A stretch of 39,027 bases of DNA, taken from Acanthaster planci (Eukaryota; Echinodermata; Asteroidea; Valvatida; Acanthasteridae). Made by a program: the position numbers and the translations under genes. The notes under the pieces are model-generated. The model was not told the origin of the DNA. It worked only from the letters and a program-made list of their open reading frames with translations, and ran no database searches. The stretch is taken from NCBI RefSeq assembly GCF_001949145.1, contig NW_019091671.1, positions 15,932-54,958 on the forward strand, written 5' to 3'. Shown one piece after another: positions 11,611 to 22,032 of this stretch (positions are counted from its first letter, which is position 1; the number at the start of each line of letters is the position of its first letter).

Positions 11611-12052
11611 AAGAATTTCAGCAAATTTCAACAAAATCTGGGAGATTGGCCCAAGAAAGTGTTTGGTTTAACATGGAATGATCTGAAAACAAGACTGGAA
11701 ATAGTTTACAAACTGGGTGTGCTGTGAGCACAAAACAACAGCTTTCTCTGGGCTGTTGATCATTGACACTTCACTTAATCCAGCGACAAACGTTGAACAA
11801 GGTGAACTATGTTTTTGCTTGTGTACTTGTGTGTTATTTTAAATAATGATTGGCCTGTGCTTTTGTCAAAGTATGGTGTCACTGTTGAACTGGGCAGTTT
11901 CCCATATCTGCAAGCACATTTCAGTAAAGAATTTATTCGTGCACCCAACCTTTCTACCTACAAGTAATTTTTCTATTTAGCAGGCACATTTAAACTCAGC
12001 TTATTGCAAAATGACTATTAGTACGTAACTTTTGAATTGTTTGTGATTTCAG
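11611..12052 (+). other. First KCTD9 intron, part 3' of DIRS-A
   Basis: Intron sequence between the DIRS-A end and the acceptor TGTGATTTCAG before exon 12053. Nothing else is recognised. Confidence 0.6.
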
Positions 12053-12202
12053 GGGATGAATTTTGAAGGTGCAGACCTATCTAATCTGGATCTCAGATAC
12101 ATCAATCTGAAATTAGCAAATCTCAGCAAGGCAGATTTGTCCGGTGCTAATATGTCATGCTGTTGTCTGGAGCGTACAAACATGGCAGGGGCAAAGATGG
12201 AT
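12053..12202 (+). CDS. KCTD9: KCTD9 exon: first block of pentapeptide repeats
   Basis: This exon encodes exactly 50 codons in phase 0, starting GMNFEGADLSNLDLRYINLK. The A(D/N)LxX pentapeptide pattern is clear: ADLSN, LDLRY, INLKL, ANLSK, ADLSG, ANMSC, CCLER, TNMAG. Such repeats fold as a right-handed quadrilateral beta-helix, and in KCTD9 they form the C-terminal domain after the BTB fold. The acceptor is GATTTCAG ending at 12052 and the donor is GTAAGT at 12203. It continues the preceding exon (..ELRCQ) and the next (GANLQG..) without a gap. Confidence 0.94.
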
Positions 12203-12365
12203 GTAAGTTGTGTTCCTGGGTCAAAACAATATGTACTAGGATGATTTATTGTACTAATACATGTAGGTGTGTTCAGTGCTTTGGCCCATGGAATGGATTG
12301 AATGGCATGTATTAGTCCATTCATATTTGATAGACATTTGTTGTGGTAACGTACATAACTTGATT

Positions 12366-12673
12366 GTTTTGATGTTCTTTTGCCCATTTTGACCATGATC
12401 ATAAACTCATCGTTACAAACAGGTGTCTCCCAAGTAACTGGAAAGAGGTTGTGATTTTTCCATTATTACAAAGGGATAACTCGGACCCCATTGATTTTCA
12501 GCATCACGGCCTGATTAGTAATCTTCTGTATTTATGGAAGCTGACCAAGAAAGCAGTTTTTGACCAGTTTCATAGCACATCATAATGAATTCATTGTACC
12601 CATTGTTACGATTGGCTTATAGGAAAAATCACAGTACAGAAACAGCCCTACTAAGAGTGCACAATGATGTCTC
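12366..12673 (+). mobile_element. CR1/Jockey-like LINE, 5' fragment (split by DIRS-B)
   Basis: Broken frames translate to the segment just before the RT core of a non-LTR retrotransposon: an IINSSLQTG block, then NWKEVVIFP-like, a DPIDFQHHGLISNL-like block and AVFDQFHS. The last readable part corresponds to a TALLRVHNDV-type motif and stops at 12673, where the DIRS-B terminal repeat begins. The reading resumes after 17482. The 5' end appears truncated, as is usual for LINE insertions; upstream of about 12366 the match is lost. Confidence 0.72.
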
Positions 12674-12860
12674 CTGCTTTCAACCTACCCCAAACAGTCG
12701 CTAAATATGCAAATTCCTTTGCGTCTGATTCAATTTGCTAAAACTTCTTATCAACTGTAGTGCGCCCTCTAGTCCAATGATGCATAGCGGAATGGCCACC
12801 ATGTTCATCCTTCTTTTCCTCAGCAATTCTAAAAGGATGTGTCTTTTTGACATCCTTAAG
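12674..12860 (+). repeat. DIRS-B left inverted terminal repeat
   Basis: Starts CTGCTTTCAACCTACCCCAA. Its 12675-12820 part is the reverse complement of 17310-17456, with shared blocks around TCAACTGTAGTG, CCCTCTAGTC and AGCGGAATGGCCACCAT. Its first 38 bases are an exact reverse complement of 17159-17196 in the internal complementary region. Confidence 0.88.
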
Positions 12861-13043
12861 TTTCCATTTCCTTTCCACACCTTTGTGATATTCTGATCAA
12901 ACTGTAATGTATTGTAATGAACGTACACTCTATATTTATGAGTTATTGTGTGTATTTTTTGTGTTGGTGGTATTTTTCTCTTCTCATGTGTGTGCATTGT
13001 ATAGATTGTTGAGTCTATGCTATTATACTACCAAGCCATGCAT

Positions 13044-13236
13044 AGGGTCAACAGGGTGACCCTGGGATTGTTGGGGGTTCTGCAAGGCCGTGCAAGTGAT
13101 CCAATACCATGGTCCCCCTCTTTCCTTGGTATATATATATATATATACTGTAGGGTCAACTAAGAGACCCTGGGTTTGTTGGGGTTCGCGAGGAAGTGCA
13201 AGCGTTCCAAATTCCGCAACCTCACATTCCCTTATA
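13044..13236 (+). repeat. 108-bp-period duplication with (TA)n between copies
   Basis: A segment beginning AGGGTCAACAGGGTGACCCT at 13044 recurs imperfectly at 13152 (AGGGTCAACTAAGAGACCCT), each followed by a GTTGGGG-type run and a GTGCAAG..TCCAA block. An 18-base (TA)n tract (13130-13147) lies just before the second copy. This is in the untranslated leader of DIRS-B and could be a local duplication made during its replication. Confidence 0.55.
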
Positions 13237-13536
13237 GACCGACAGAAGTGGCATCTGTGCTATACTTGTGAATCCGCGGCTAACCCCTGCTGGCAATACC
13301 ACCTTTGGTTCAGTTCAGGGTTAGCCCATGCCATGCTTCAAGGGTCTGAGCTGCAGTGCATGCGGTATCCAAACACTCAGTTCCCCAACGTAACACTGAA
13401 GCATCGCAGTCAACGATACTGCAGAATGGCGCTGCACTTGGGGTCAAAATTTCCCCCGCTAGCTGGGTCTGACTCTCCACGGGACAAGGCAACACTGCTC
13501 TCCTGAGCGGTCCCTGCACAGACAATACCGGGCCAT

Positions 13537-14600
13537 GTGGGCACACCATCACCATCTTCTACGGGATCTAAGCGCAAGAAGTCTCACTCCTCACACAAGG
13601 AAGACGCTTCAGCTGACATCATGTCAGCGGTCCACATGCTCTTGGAGAAGCTCTCTTCTATAGCCAGCCATCTAGAGCCCTATCCTGTTCCCCCGGCGAT
13701 GGCTCCAGATCTGGACCCTTTGCCTGTGGAACATCATCCTTATCCGAACCTGCATTCATTGACAATCTGATCTTGCTATGACGGTTTCTTCCCTTCGACT
13801 TACCCAGGTTCTGCCACAGACTACAGCTCACTTCCTACTCTGGCCCTGGCCACTCAACAAGACATGACAACGTTCCTCCTTCCTCCGATCAACTCCAGAT
13901 GGAACGGAATACGTCCTCTGAAGAAGAGGATATCTCCTCCGCATCTTAACCCTCCTGACACATGGCTCTGTCTTCTTCAGAAAGATATCATACACATATT
14001 TGGGCTGCCTTCTAATCAATCTACGGCTGAGGCCTCTTCACATGCTTCCTTCAAGCGCCACCCTGCTAGGTTGGAGGCATTAATACCGATTTTCCCGGAA
14101 CTTCCACTTGACTGCTCATGCGTCAAGATGTTTAAAGTTCTTGCCGGTGCCACAGAATGGCATCCATACCCACTCAGAGCATGGACTTATTTCCAGTTTG
14201 CTAAAGAGGACTTTGACAACTTCCTCTCTGTGCCTGAGATTCCATCTGAGGCTAAAAATATTTTTTCTTCCAACACTCACAAGCCTACAGGAAAGTTTCC
14301 ATTTAAAGACAGAGACAAGTGTTTCATCAAGTCTTGTCTTGCTAAACTTGACAAAGCTTCACAACGTGGTCTTTGCTGCACTGCGTTTATGGCACTCCTC
14401 TCTGAGTATTTGGCCCAAGCGTGTGACAAAGATACACCAGTTACTCGGGACTCGGCAGCTGTCGCACTTCAAGCACTCGATGAGAAGTCAACTCTATTTT
14501 CGAGCAGTTCGTTTGGATCTCCGTTTTAACCACTTCTGCACGCAGATCCAACACCTTAGATGCCATGAACATTCCTTATGAGGGAGTCTAGTCAAGACTT
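13537..14600 (+). pseudogene. DIRS-B Gag-like ORF
   Basis: Two readable frames are present. 13537-13770 encodes a lysine/serine-rich start (GSKRKKSHSSHKEDASADIM) followed by AMAPDLDPLP, a peptide also in DIRS-A. 13864-14529 is a 221-codon open frame with ARLEALIPIF, WTYFQFAKEDFDNFLSVPEI and CLAKLDKASQRGLCCTAF, all with counterparts in DIRS-A. The two frames are separated by a stop near 13768. The basic N-terminus and position before RT suggest a nucleocapsid-like product; this is inference, as no characterised domain is recognised. Confidence 0.7.
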
Positions 14601-15188
14601 CAAGAACGTCCCCTTTACAGCAAAGACCTTTTCGCTGGGAAGCTCATGGAGATGATGGAGTCGGAAGTTAAGTGCATGGACACAACACATAAACTTAGCT
14701 TCAGTGAACCTTCACTGCCGGCTCAACCTCGCCAATCCCATCCTTATGACCACCGGGTTAGACCCTTCAGACCTCCGCGTCAGGGCAATTCTCGTTCCTT
14801 TTGCCCCTTCCTTTTTCATCAACCCAGTTACCAGACGAATCGCAGCCCTCCATCCTCCTCTCGACCTACGACCACCCCGGAGGAGCTTCAAGGGAAGAAC
14901 TACTGTGTCACACTACCCCCAACCTCCAGGAGGTAGACGCCACTGACTAATCAGACTGGCCTCCACCTGCTGATCCCAGACCCGTTGGCAGGCAACTCCA
15001 ACTCTTTGCAGGGTCTTGGAAGAAAGTCACATCAGACAGCTGGGTGCTCGCGACCATTCATTACGGATACACCCTCTAATTCACATGCACCCCTCTATCT
15101 GTACTTATCCTCTGTCCAACTTCAGTTCTTACCAACAGAAGCAAACATCAGGCACTGGAGCCCGAGATAGACTCTCTCCTTTAGAAAC

Positions 15189-16046
15189 ATGCTATCTGCC
15201 TGGTTCCCAAATCTCAAGCAAACGGGGGCTTCATTTCAATGTTCTTCCTCACTCCAAAGAAGGTACTCAACAGCTGGCGACCTATTATCAACCTCAAACC
15301 TCTTAATCGGCCCAAGGAAATTTCGCATTGAAACCCTTCGGATGGTCACACAATCTCAAAAGATTCCATGTTGGGCCTCTTCCATAGACTTGAAAGATGC
15401 CTACCTTCACATCCTGATTCACCCACAAAACTACGATTACCTATGCTTCCTATACAATGGGAACCTCTTCGATTTCATAGCTCTCCCCTTCGGCCTCTCC
15501 ACTTCACTGAGAGTGTTTTCAAGGATTGCAAAGATCATCGTTGTTCACCATCGAAAGCAGGACATCATGCTGTTCCAATACCTGGACGACTGGCCGATCA
15601 TTTGTAGATTGTTAAAAGAAACAGAGGTTTCTACCCACCTTACTTGCGACATCACGAATCGCCTAGGCTACATTATCAACCATGAGAAATCAAATCTCAA
15701 TCCAACACAATACCCGGCTTATCTAGGGGCACCTGTCGACCTTTACAGAGGTATATTCTCACCAACGACCGAATGCATTGACAACCTTTTTGACAGCGTG
15801 AAAGTCTTTTCTAACGAGCAGTCGGCTGTGACCTGCACCTGGCTCTGTGTCCTCGGTTTGATGGCCAGCATAGTGGACCTCATTCCCTCTGCAGGCTGTA
15901 TATGCGTCCACTACAACTTCATCTTTGTCGCCCCCTTCTGGCCACTCCATCTGACAAGACTTTTCATTCGGGGACCGGTAATCCTTCCATACAGAGCGGA
16001 TCTGCTACATCAACCAAAGTTAGACGTCCAACGTCACTACACCTGA
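15189..16046 (+). pseudogene. DIRS-B reverse transcriptase, RNase H deleted
   Basis: This 285-codon open frame holds a nearly complete DIRS RT core: WASSIDLKDAYLHILIHP, FIALPFGLSTSLRVF and FQYLDDWPIICR, with the catalytic YLDD at 15578-15589. RT homology runs to MASIVDLIP at about 15861. Then, within about 60 bases, the sequence jumps to VAPFWPLHLTRLF, which in DIRS-A lies about 0.8 kb later. The whole RNase H segment (TTDAS block) is missing, and the last stretch before the junction matches copy A better in the neighbouring frame. The open frame therefore survives across a deletion, but the product would lack RNase H. Upstream RT sequence (14640-15190) is in scattered frames. Confidence 0.86.
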
Positions 16047-16059
16047 CCTGTTGGCTATT

Positions 16060-16985
16060 GTCAAACAGTTCTTCATATCAGCAGGACTTACTGATGAAGC
16101 TGCCAATATGGCCTTGAAGAGTGGACGCTAGTCTTTGTGCAGCGCGGCATCTACGACTTCAGATTACGACATTTTACTTTGTGGTGTTCAGAGCAAGGTC
16201 TTGCTCCGACCGAAGTTTCTGTGACTACTATAGCTGATTTTTTCATGCACCTGTTCAAATCAGATCTGCAGGTTTCAACTATCCGTAACTACCAGTCAGC
16301 CATTGCAGCTAAACATGATGGCTTCTCAGATAGCTTGACCGTGTCTAACAATACTGCTCATAAACATCTACTCCGGGGAAAGTTTCTTGAATATCCCCCG
16401 ACTAAGAGACTAATCCCTTCATGGGACTTGTGAGCTGGTCTCCAACTACTTGCTGGTCCCCCCTTTAAGCCTCTCGGCGACGCATCATTGAACCCCATGG
16501 TGTTTGTCTCATCCCAATGCTGGGGTTTCTCACCAAGAACCAGTCAGTTTCCTTCCATCCTCCTGACATTTTTGTACCAGACATTACCAAACACACTGGG
16601 ACTCCTGACGACAAACCATGGTGCCCAGTGCAAACTCTTAAATGGTACTTTAGCCAAAACCAGAAACTCAGAGGTTTAACTTTGCAGCTTTTCACTGCAA
16701 TAAAGCCTCACTGAGCTGCGACCAGAGACACTTTAGCCAGATGGACAGTTTCGGCTATCAAGTTTGCCAACCCAAATTGGCCGAACTCTGTGGACAATAA
16801 AACACTATGCCTCATCAGAGCTCATGATGCCCAAGCAGTTTCCACACCATGGGCCTGCTTCAGGGGCATACCGATGGAGGAAATATGCAAGTCAGCATAC
16901 TGAAAGACCCCATCTACTTGCACCACATGCTACCTCATTGATGTTCTGAAAAAGGATTCTGCACATGGCTGAGCAGTCCTAACAT
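16060..16985 (+). pseudogene. DIRS-B tyrosine recombinase remnant
   Basis: The N-terminal SAM-like core is well kept in 16137-16433: DFRLRHFTLWCSEQG, then FFMHLFKSDLQVSTIRNYQS and AIAAKHDGF, the usual DIRS recombinase signature. The catalytic part continues in other frames: LGFLTKNQSVSFHPPDIFVP (from about 16517), TRDTLARWTVSAIKFA, then the HxxR box, which here reads HDAQ, so the second catalytic arginine is glutamine. Next come IPMEEICKSAY, a stop, and TCTTCYLIDVL with the candidate nucleophile tyrosine. Stops and shifts near 16431, 16710 and 16900 inactivate it. Confidence 0.8.
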
Positions 16986-17158
16986 TGGCCACATCAATGC
17001 CGAAGGGTTCCTCATCAAAGCGACCCACCACTGGAACGACATAACAACTCCATTATTAGGTGAGTCGGTTATAAAGTTTGGACAATTTCATACTCTTTTA
17101 GTGCACATGTTATGTAGTGCGTCCTCGCCGCACCCCCTTCAAGGGCTCAGTGCTACTC

Positions 17159-17262
17159 TGCATATTTAGCGACTGTTTGGGGTAGGTTGAAAGCAGAACA
17201 CTCCTCCTTCCAAGAAAATGTGGGTGAGGTCTGCTATTGAATACCTACCCCAAACAGTCGCC
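17159..17262 (+). repeat. DIRS-B internal complementary region
   Basis: Two facing halves form a strong inverted repeat. 17159-17196 starts TGCATATTTAGCGACTGTTT and is exactly the reverse complement of the first 38 bases of the element. 17228-17262 is the reverse complement of 17422-17456 near the right end (three mismatches). The bases between resemble the extreme tips of the element, as expected of a copy of a circle junction. Confidence 0.88.
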
Positions 17263-17289
17263 TCCTTCCCATCCTTCCCCACTTTTGGC

Positions 17290-17482
17290 TAGGATGGTTT
17301 TAATACCAGAAAAGGACAAAAATGGTGGCCATTCCGCTATGTATCATGGGACTAGAGGGTGCACTACAGTTGATCAGAAGTTCTAGCGAATTGAATCAGA
17401 TGCCAAGGAATTTGAATATTTAGCAACTGTTTGAGTAGGTATTCAATAGCAGACCTTACCAACATTTCTGTTTGGGAGTAAT
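17290..17482 (+). repeat. DIRS-B right inverted terminal repeat
   Basis: Inverted counterpart of 12674-12860. The tip (17457-17482, TTACCAACATTTCTGTTTGG and following) resembles the middle of the internal complementary region and is followed directly by LINE sequence resuming at about 17483. Confidence 0.82.
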
Positions 17483-18815
17483 CTTGATGAAAATGAATTC
17501 TTGACACGTTACCTTGTTGGTACTATTAGATCATACTGCCTCTTTTGACACGGTGGATCATAACATTCTTTTGATAGACTACAATCTAAGTTTGGTGTAT
17601 CAGGTACAGCACTAGGTTGGTTTCATTCATCTCTTGTAGGAGTCAGCATGTAGTTATGTGAGGTATTTTGTCTGATGATTTCAATCTTATTTGTGGGGTC
17701 CCATGGGGATCTTGGTTGGGTCCGTTACTCTTCATTTTACTCTCATCCAAACTGTTTGATGTGGTTAATTGTCACCTCCCCAATGTTCACTGCTATGCAG
17801 ATGATACCCAATTATATTTATAGTTTAAACCTTGCAATTCTATTAATCAGGATAAGGCTGTGACTGCTATGGAGAATTGTATCCATGATGTTAATAGACA
17901 GTGGATGTTGCAAGATAGATTTATGATGTTAAGACTGAGTTTTTTATTATTGGTACTTGACAGCAGTTTGCTAAATTCAATACTCTTGACCTTTCAGTTG
18001 GAAATGCTAAGATATCCACATCATCGTATGTACGTAATTAGGGATCATGGTTCGATTCTCACCTATGCATGGATCAGCAAAAATATGTTCTCTGGCATTT
18101 TATCACATTCGTGATATTAGGTGTGTAAGAAAATACTTGACTAGGAGTTCCTTGGCTGTCTTGGTTCATACCTTTATAACCAGTCTCCTCAATTATTGCA
18201 ACAATTTGTTTCGTGGTCTCTATCATTCACAATTAGCCAAACTACAAAGAGTGCAGAATGCAGCAGCCAGGCTTGTATGTGGTGCATCATCATGAACTCA
18301 TATTACCCCAATACTTTGTCAAATGCACTCGTTGCCAGTAGGATTTCGTGTTCAGTTTAAAATATTGTTAACATTCAAGGCTCTTCGTGGCATAGCTCGT
18401 CGATATCTCACTGACCTGTTAACCATCAAAGTCAATTCTCGATACTCACTGCGGTCAAACAGCAACCTCCAATTAAAATATCCTCAAGGTAGAATGTTGA
18501 AACACCAGGGATGACCGGATGAGGGCATTGTCTTATGCAGCACCATATTTATGAAACAAACTTTGTTCCGATATCAAGACAGCTCAATGTTCGAACATTT
18601 ATAGAACTAAACTAATACACATCTGTTTAAGGCTGCTGCTCAATGATTTAGCTTCGTATTGTGAAATTGTAACGTGGATATTAAGTTGTTGCTTAGTATT
18701 TTACAATGTATTTGCCGTTTTTAACTTTTATCGCATTTTGTATTAATGTACTACGCACTGGAACACAGTATGTGGAATCTGCACATTATAATTGATTGTT
18801 ATTACTGTTATTAAT
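17483..18815 (+). mobile_element. CR1/Jockey-like LINE, 3' fragment
   Basis: Continuation of the 12366-12673 fragment. Broken frames give the RT core of a non-LTR retrotransposon: FDTVDHNIL (about 17537), the VPQGS-type box changed to [12 protein letters not shown] (about 17698), [10 protein letters not shown] with YADD at 17794-17805, then FFLI-type thumb sequence. A C-terminal part reads KYLTRSSLAVLVHTFITSLL..KLQRVQNAAARLVCGASS (18140-18295) and a RVQFKILLTFKAL block (about 18345). The end, near 18780-18815, is an ATTATT-like degenerate tail after a TGCACATTATAA motif, typical of CR1-group 3' ends. There are many stops and it is dead. The clade assignment is by motif recall only. Confidence 0.82.
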
Positions 18816-19435
18816 TTGGAAAATGGCTTATGTCTGGCATCCCAGAAAAACATTATATTTAGGGGAGAGTTCTGAAGTCATGCACATGGTTACTCTAAAG
18901 TTAAATGGAAGCAGTGTCATGAGTATGCCCCTTGACAGCCTCTTAACTATTGCTGTGCTACATCACTTCAAACATGTTGTAGTGATTCACAATTATGCCC
19001 AACCCCAAGCATTAATTTGCCTCTAAGAAGCCAGCTTAATTTTCACATTACAGTTGAGAGCTTATGTGTGGTACCCTTTGGTTCGTCTTCTCTTCATTTT
19101 CATTTGCAGCATCATATAATTGTGTATTTTGACCCTTAAAGTTTCATAGTTATTTATACTCAAATCTTAAACCACATGGCCTGTTCAAAAGACCCCAAGA
19201 AAACATTGAGTCCCCATGCAAAGGAAAAACTGTGTCTTGACTGTTTTTCTGTGCTTTGAAATTTGCCTATCTTTGTTGCCTTGTGGTGATGTACTAAATT
19301 GTGAATCATTTTATAGCATGTGAATAGCTGACTTGTCAAAGATTAAAACACCCAACTTTCACTGATGCTCAAGATTAAGACTGTAGTTAAATAAATTACC
19401 TTATACTTATGTGCCACTGGTTTGTACAAGATTAA
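18816..19435 (+). other. KCTD9 intron 2 sequence, no feature recognised
   Basis: Between the LINE tail and the TTAA-bounded element I see no exon-like or repeat structure. The 76-codon open frame at 18796-19026 has no recognisable domain. Confidence 0.5.
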
Positions 19436-19861
19436 CCCTCTCAAAAGAGCCGGATTATTTTGGCCCATCTCACAGCTGGGTGGGGAAAGATTGCATCCCC
19501 CATGATGTCTCGGCTGTGCCACGCTTGAGACTGTCGTTTTCATTATAAACTTGAAGGCTGAACTAAATCAAACACATGGTTTTGTTGTTACGGTTATTTG
19601 AAGTTCATGTTTACATGTGTGTTAGCCCATGTACATTGAGCACTGCAGTCGAAAAAGTATACATTTTGGGCTCACCTGTCTCAGCAACATATACACTGCA
19701 CAAGAACGGTATGTTTGATATTTACACAGTTGGTGTCAAACTGACCAAAAAGAGTTACTCTAAAAACTCCTAAAGGCTCAGCTCCTGAAAAAAATGCACT
19801 GTGGCGAAATTGGGAAAAATTTTTTTTGGGGGGGATGTATTTTCCCCCAGTGCTTTTAGGG
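19436..19861. mobile_element. TTAA-bounded short element (piggyBac-like MITE candidate)
   Basis: TTAA at 19432-19435 is followed by CCCTCTCAAAAGAGC, and at the far side GTGCTTTTAGGG is followed by TTAA at 19862-19865. TTAA duplications with CCCT/AGGG tips are the hallmark of piggyBac-type insertions. The inverted similarity beyond CCCT..AAAAG is weak, so this could be coincidence. No transposase is encoded in the 426 bp. Confidence 0.35.
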
Positions 19862-19986
19862 TTAAGAGTAATTTAAATAGCCACAAAGTAAAATGGCTTG
19901 TCAAAAGCAACAAAATTGGCTTGTTATTCTGTATCACACACTAAGTGAGCTTAATCTGGATGTATCACTTAATTGCTTAATTTTAG

Positions 19987-20092
19987 GGTGCAAATCTGCA
20001 GGGTGTTCGGATGGTGCTTGCCAACCTTGAAGGTGCTACATTAATAGGGTGTAATTTTGAAGATCCTCATGGAAGAAAAGCTAACCTGGAAG
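19987..20092 (+). CDS. KCTD9: KCTD9 exon: middle pentapeptide repeats
   Basis: This exon encodes GANLQGVRMVLANLEGATLI and then GCNFEDPHGRKANLE, with the last codon split after its first base (phase 1). Pentapeptide units ANLQG, ANLEG and ANLEG are visible. The FEDP insertion between repeats is a recognisable KCTD9 feature. The acceptor is TTTTAG (ends 19986) and the donor GTTGGT at 20093, a less usual but valid GT donor. It joins in frame to G|GT at 21899. Confidence 0.92.
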
Positions 20093-20925
20093 GTTGGTGT
20101 TATTTCAAGCCTTGAATAGAGGTAGCAAAAAAATACACCTCAATATGTTTTTTGAGATATCGTTATTCAAAGCAAGGTCAGGTATTAAAAGTTTCAGTGT
20201 CAATTTTAGTCTACGCAGCAGGCAGTTATCAGTTGATTGAAATGAATAAGCAGTCTTTTTTTCATTGAATTTGTAGTTTGTTCTTTTACATTGATCTAAA
20301 AATTGTTCCATATGATATTGACAAGTTCATGTTAACGCCAAGGATTTTTACCCCTTTAAACGTATGAGAAATCGAGATTTTTGACGATACAATTGCGCAA
20401 GTACAAACAACTCTCTTGATGATAATTCGTCTTTGTACTTCATTTGTCTATCAAAACAAAATTTGTAAATTGGTATTTACAGGTAATTGCCATTTCAACA
20501 TTTTGTGAATGGTTCAAAAAATCAATTTGCAAAGACTAATATACACATTGTTTGGTGTAAGCCGCAAAACTCTTGAAAGAGACTTTCAAATGACTTGTAT
20601 GCACATTTTTGTTGTTATAGAGAAGAATTTTTTTATTAATAGAGTTTACAAATATACTGTAACTGTGATCCATGAAGGCTGATTTTTTTACCAGTATAGT
20701 TGGACGAAATGTTTCGCACGAACCATGAAAATAAACAGAGCCATTGGGTGGCCAATTATGTTTATCCAAATGATAGAATCAAAGTTGCTGTTACCAATGT
20801 TTGACACACTTCAATTTTGCTGTTCCACATGTCAAACTGGAATAAATGCCAGTTGATAATTCAGACAAATGCAAAAGTGATTTACATTGTAAAGCAAATT
20901 TGATGATGCAGCAAAATATGTTTAA
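20093..20925 (+). other. KCTD9 intron 3, part 5' of the inverted-repeat element
   Basis: AT-rich intron with no recognised gene or repeat. Open frames on the minus strand (20105-20311, 20536-20769) lack domains. Confidence 0.5.
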
Positions 20926-21715
20926 AGGTGGTGTACACCATTGGTAAAATCCTCCAAATCGAACTATTGTATCATCCTGAAGTATCTTACTTGAAAGAAA
21001 GTACATAAGAACCAATAGTCTGTGAAATATTTCCGCCCAGAATGCTGTAGTCTTTGAGAAAACATAATTTTTTTTTTCAATGGTCGGCCGTCAAAAAACC
21101 ATTGTGTAAGAGTTCATTTCACTTCGCACATCACATTCTTCACTAGGCATAGTGGGAGTCTCCATTAATGAACGGGTAAACCGAAAAGCAGCTAAAAGTT
21201 TGGCGACAGAAATTCACCAAAAGCATTGTAATGATAGGAAATCCTAAAATGATAGGAATCTGAATGTAAGGTGTAAAGTGGAAAATTTTCTTAACGAGCA
21301 AATGCTCAAAATTCTAAATCACCCCTATTGCATAATGGTATGATCCAAATATGGTGGCTGTTCTGGGCAAAAAGTATGATTTCCACACATTTGACCCTCT
21401 GTGTTTCAAGACATAATTTCTTCTTTGCTTATAATTATTAATGAATCAACTAAGACTGGAGTTTTTAGACTTTCTTGATGTGTAAACTGACATGAAAGTG
21501 CAGTCATTAAGTATGCAATCCCGTGCGCATGTGCATTATCATAGGCCTACTCGTTCATGGACACAAGGGACATTTTTTAATGAATCTGCAATGCTACATT
21601 GTCTAGGAGGTGCATTACTCCAAGGTAAATTCACAGGTTACTCCTAGCCATTGAAAACTGCGTGATCGGCCAATCTCGTGAAATTACGACAAAAAACCAA
21701 TGGTGTTCACTACCT
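20926..21715. mobile_element. 790-bp MITE-like element with terminal inverted repeats
   Basis: The left tip AGGTGGTGTACACCATTGGT (20926-20945) and right tip ACCAATGGTGTTCACTACCT (21696-21715) are inverted copies with two mismatches. TTAA lies immediately outside both ends (20922-20925 and 21716-21719), consistent with a TTAA target duplication. A CAATGG..CCATTG inverted motif also lies inside near 21080-21110. No transposase-like frame is present, so it is non-autonomous. The family is unknown; TTAA points to piggyBac-type mobilisation, although the tips lack the CCC start common in that group. Confidence 0.68.
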
Positions 21716-21898
21716 TTAAGCTGAGATGTGTTCAACTTTTGCGAATGCATTGAGCAAATATTGAATCCCATGTCACAATTCTGCATTTGTGTTTGCTTTC
21801 AAGCAAAGTGTGTACATGTACAGACCTTAATGCGGATTCTCTGCATGTAACAGTTGTAGTCCAGATTTATAAGATCAGCCTATTTTGGTTATCTGTAG

Positions 21899-22032
21899 GT
21901 GTCAACATGAAAGGTGTCAATTTAGAAAACAGCCAGATGGCTGGGGTGAACCTCAGAGTTGCAACTTTGAAGAATGCTAACCTGAAGAATTCAAACCTTA
22001 GAGGGGCAATATTAGCAGGAACAGATCTAGAG
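21899..22032 (+). CDS. KCTD9: KCTD9 exon: conserved pentapeptide block
   Basis: This exon completes the split glycine codon and encodes VNMKGVNLENSQMAGVNLRV, then ATLKNANLKNSNLRGAILAG and TDLE. It is the most conserved repeat block of KCTD9 (the NLRVATLKNA stretch). The acceptor is TATCTGTAG (ends 21898) and the donor GTAAGT at 22033, phase 0. The ATG-led open frame starting at 21787 runs through the acceptor and is not the real start. Confidence 0.94.

Larger units (their letters stand above)
12674..17482 (+). mobile_element. DIRS-1-like retrotransposon copy B, nested in a LINE
   Basis: The element is about 4.8 kb and lies in KCTD9 intron 2. The left terminal repeat (12674-12860) is inverted at the right end (17290-17482). 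The internal complementary region at 17159-17262 repeats the outermost left 38 bases exactly in reverse complement, and the outermost right end with three mismatches. It carries a Gag-like ORF, an RT ORF and a tyrosine recombinase remnant. The flanking DNA on both sides is the same LINE, which marks both insertion points well. No target-site duplication is visible, as expected for recombinase-mediated integration. Compared with copy A it lacks about 0.8 kb around RNase H. It is non-autonomous or dead as it stands. Confidence 0.9.
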
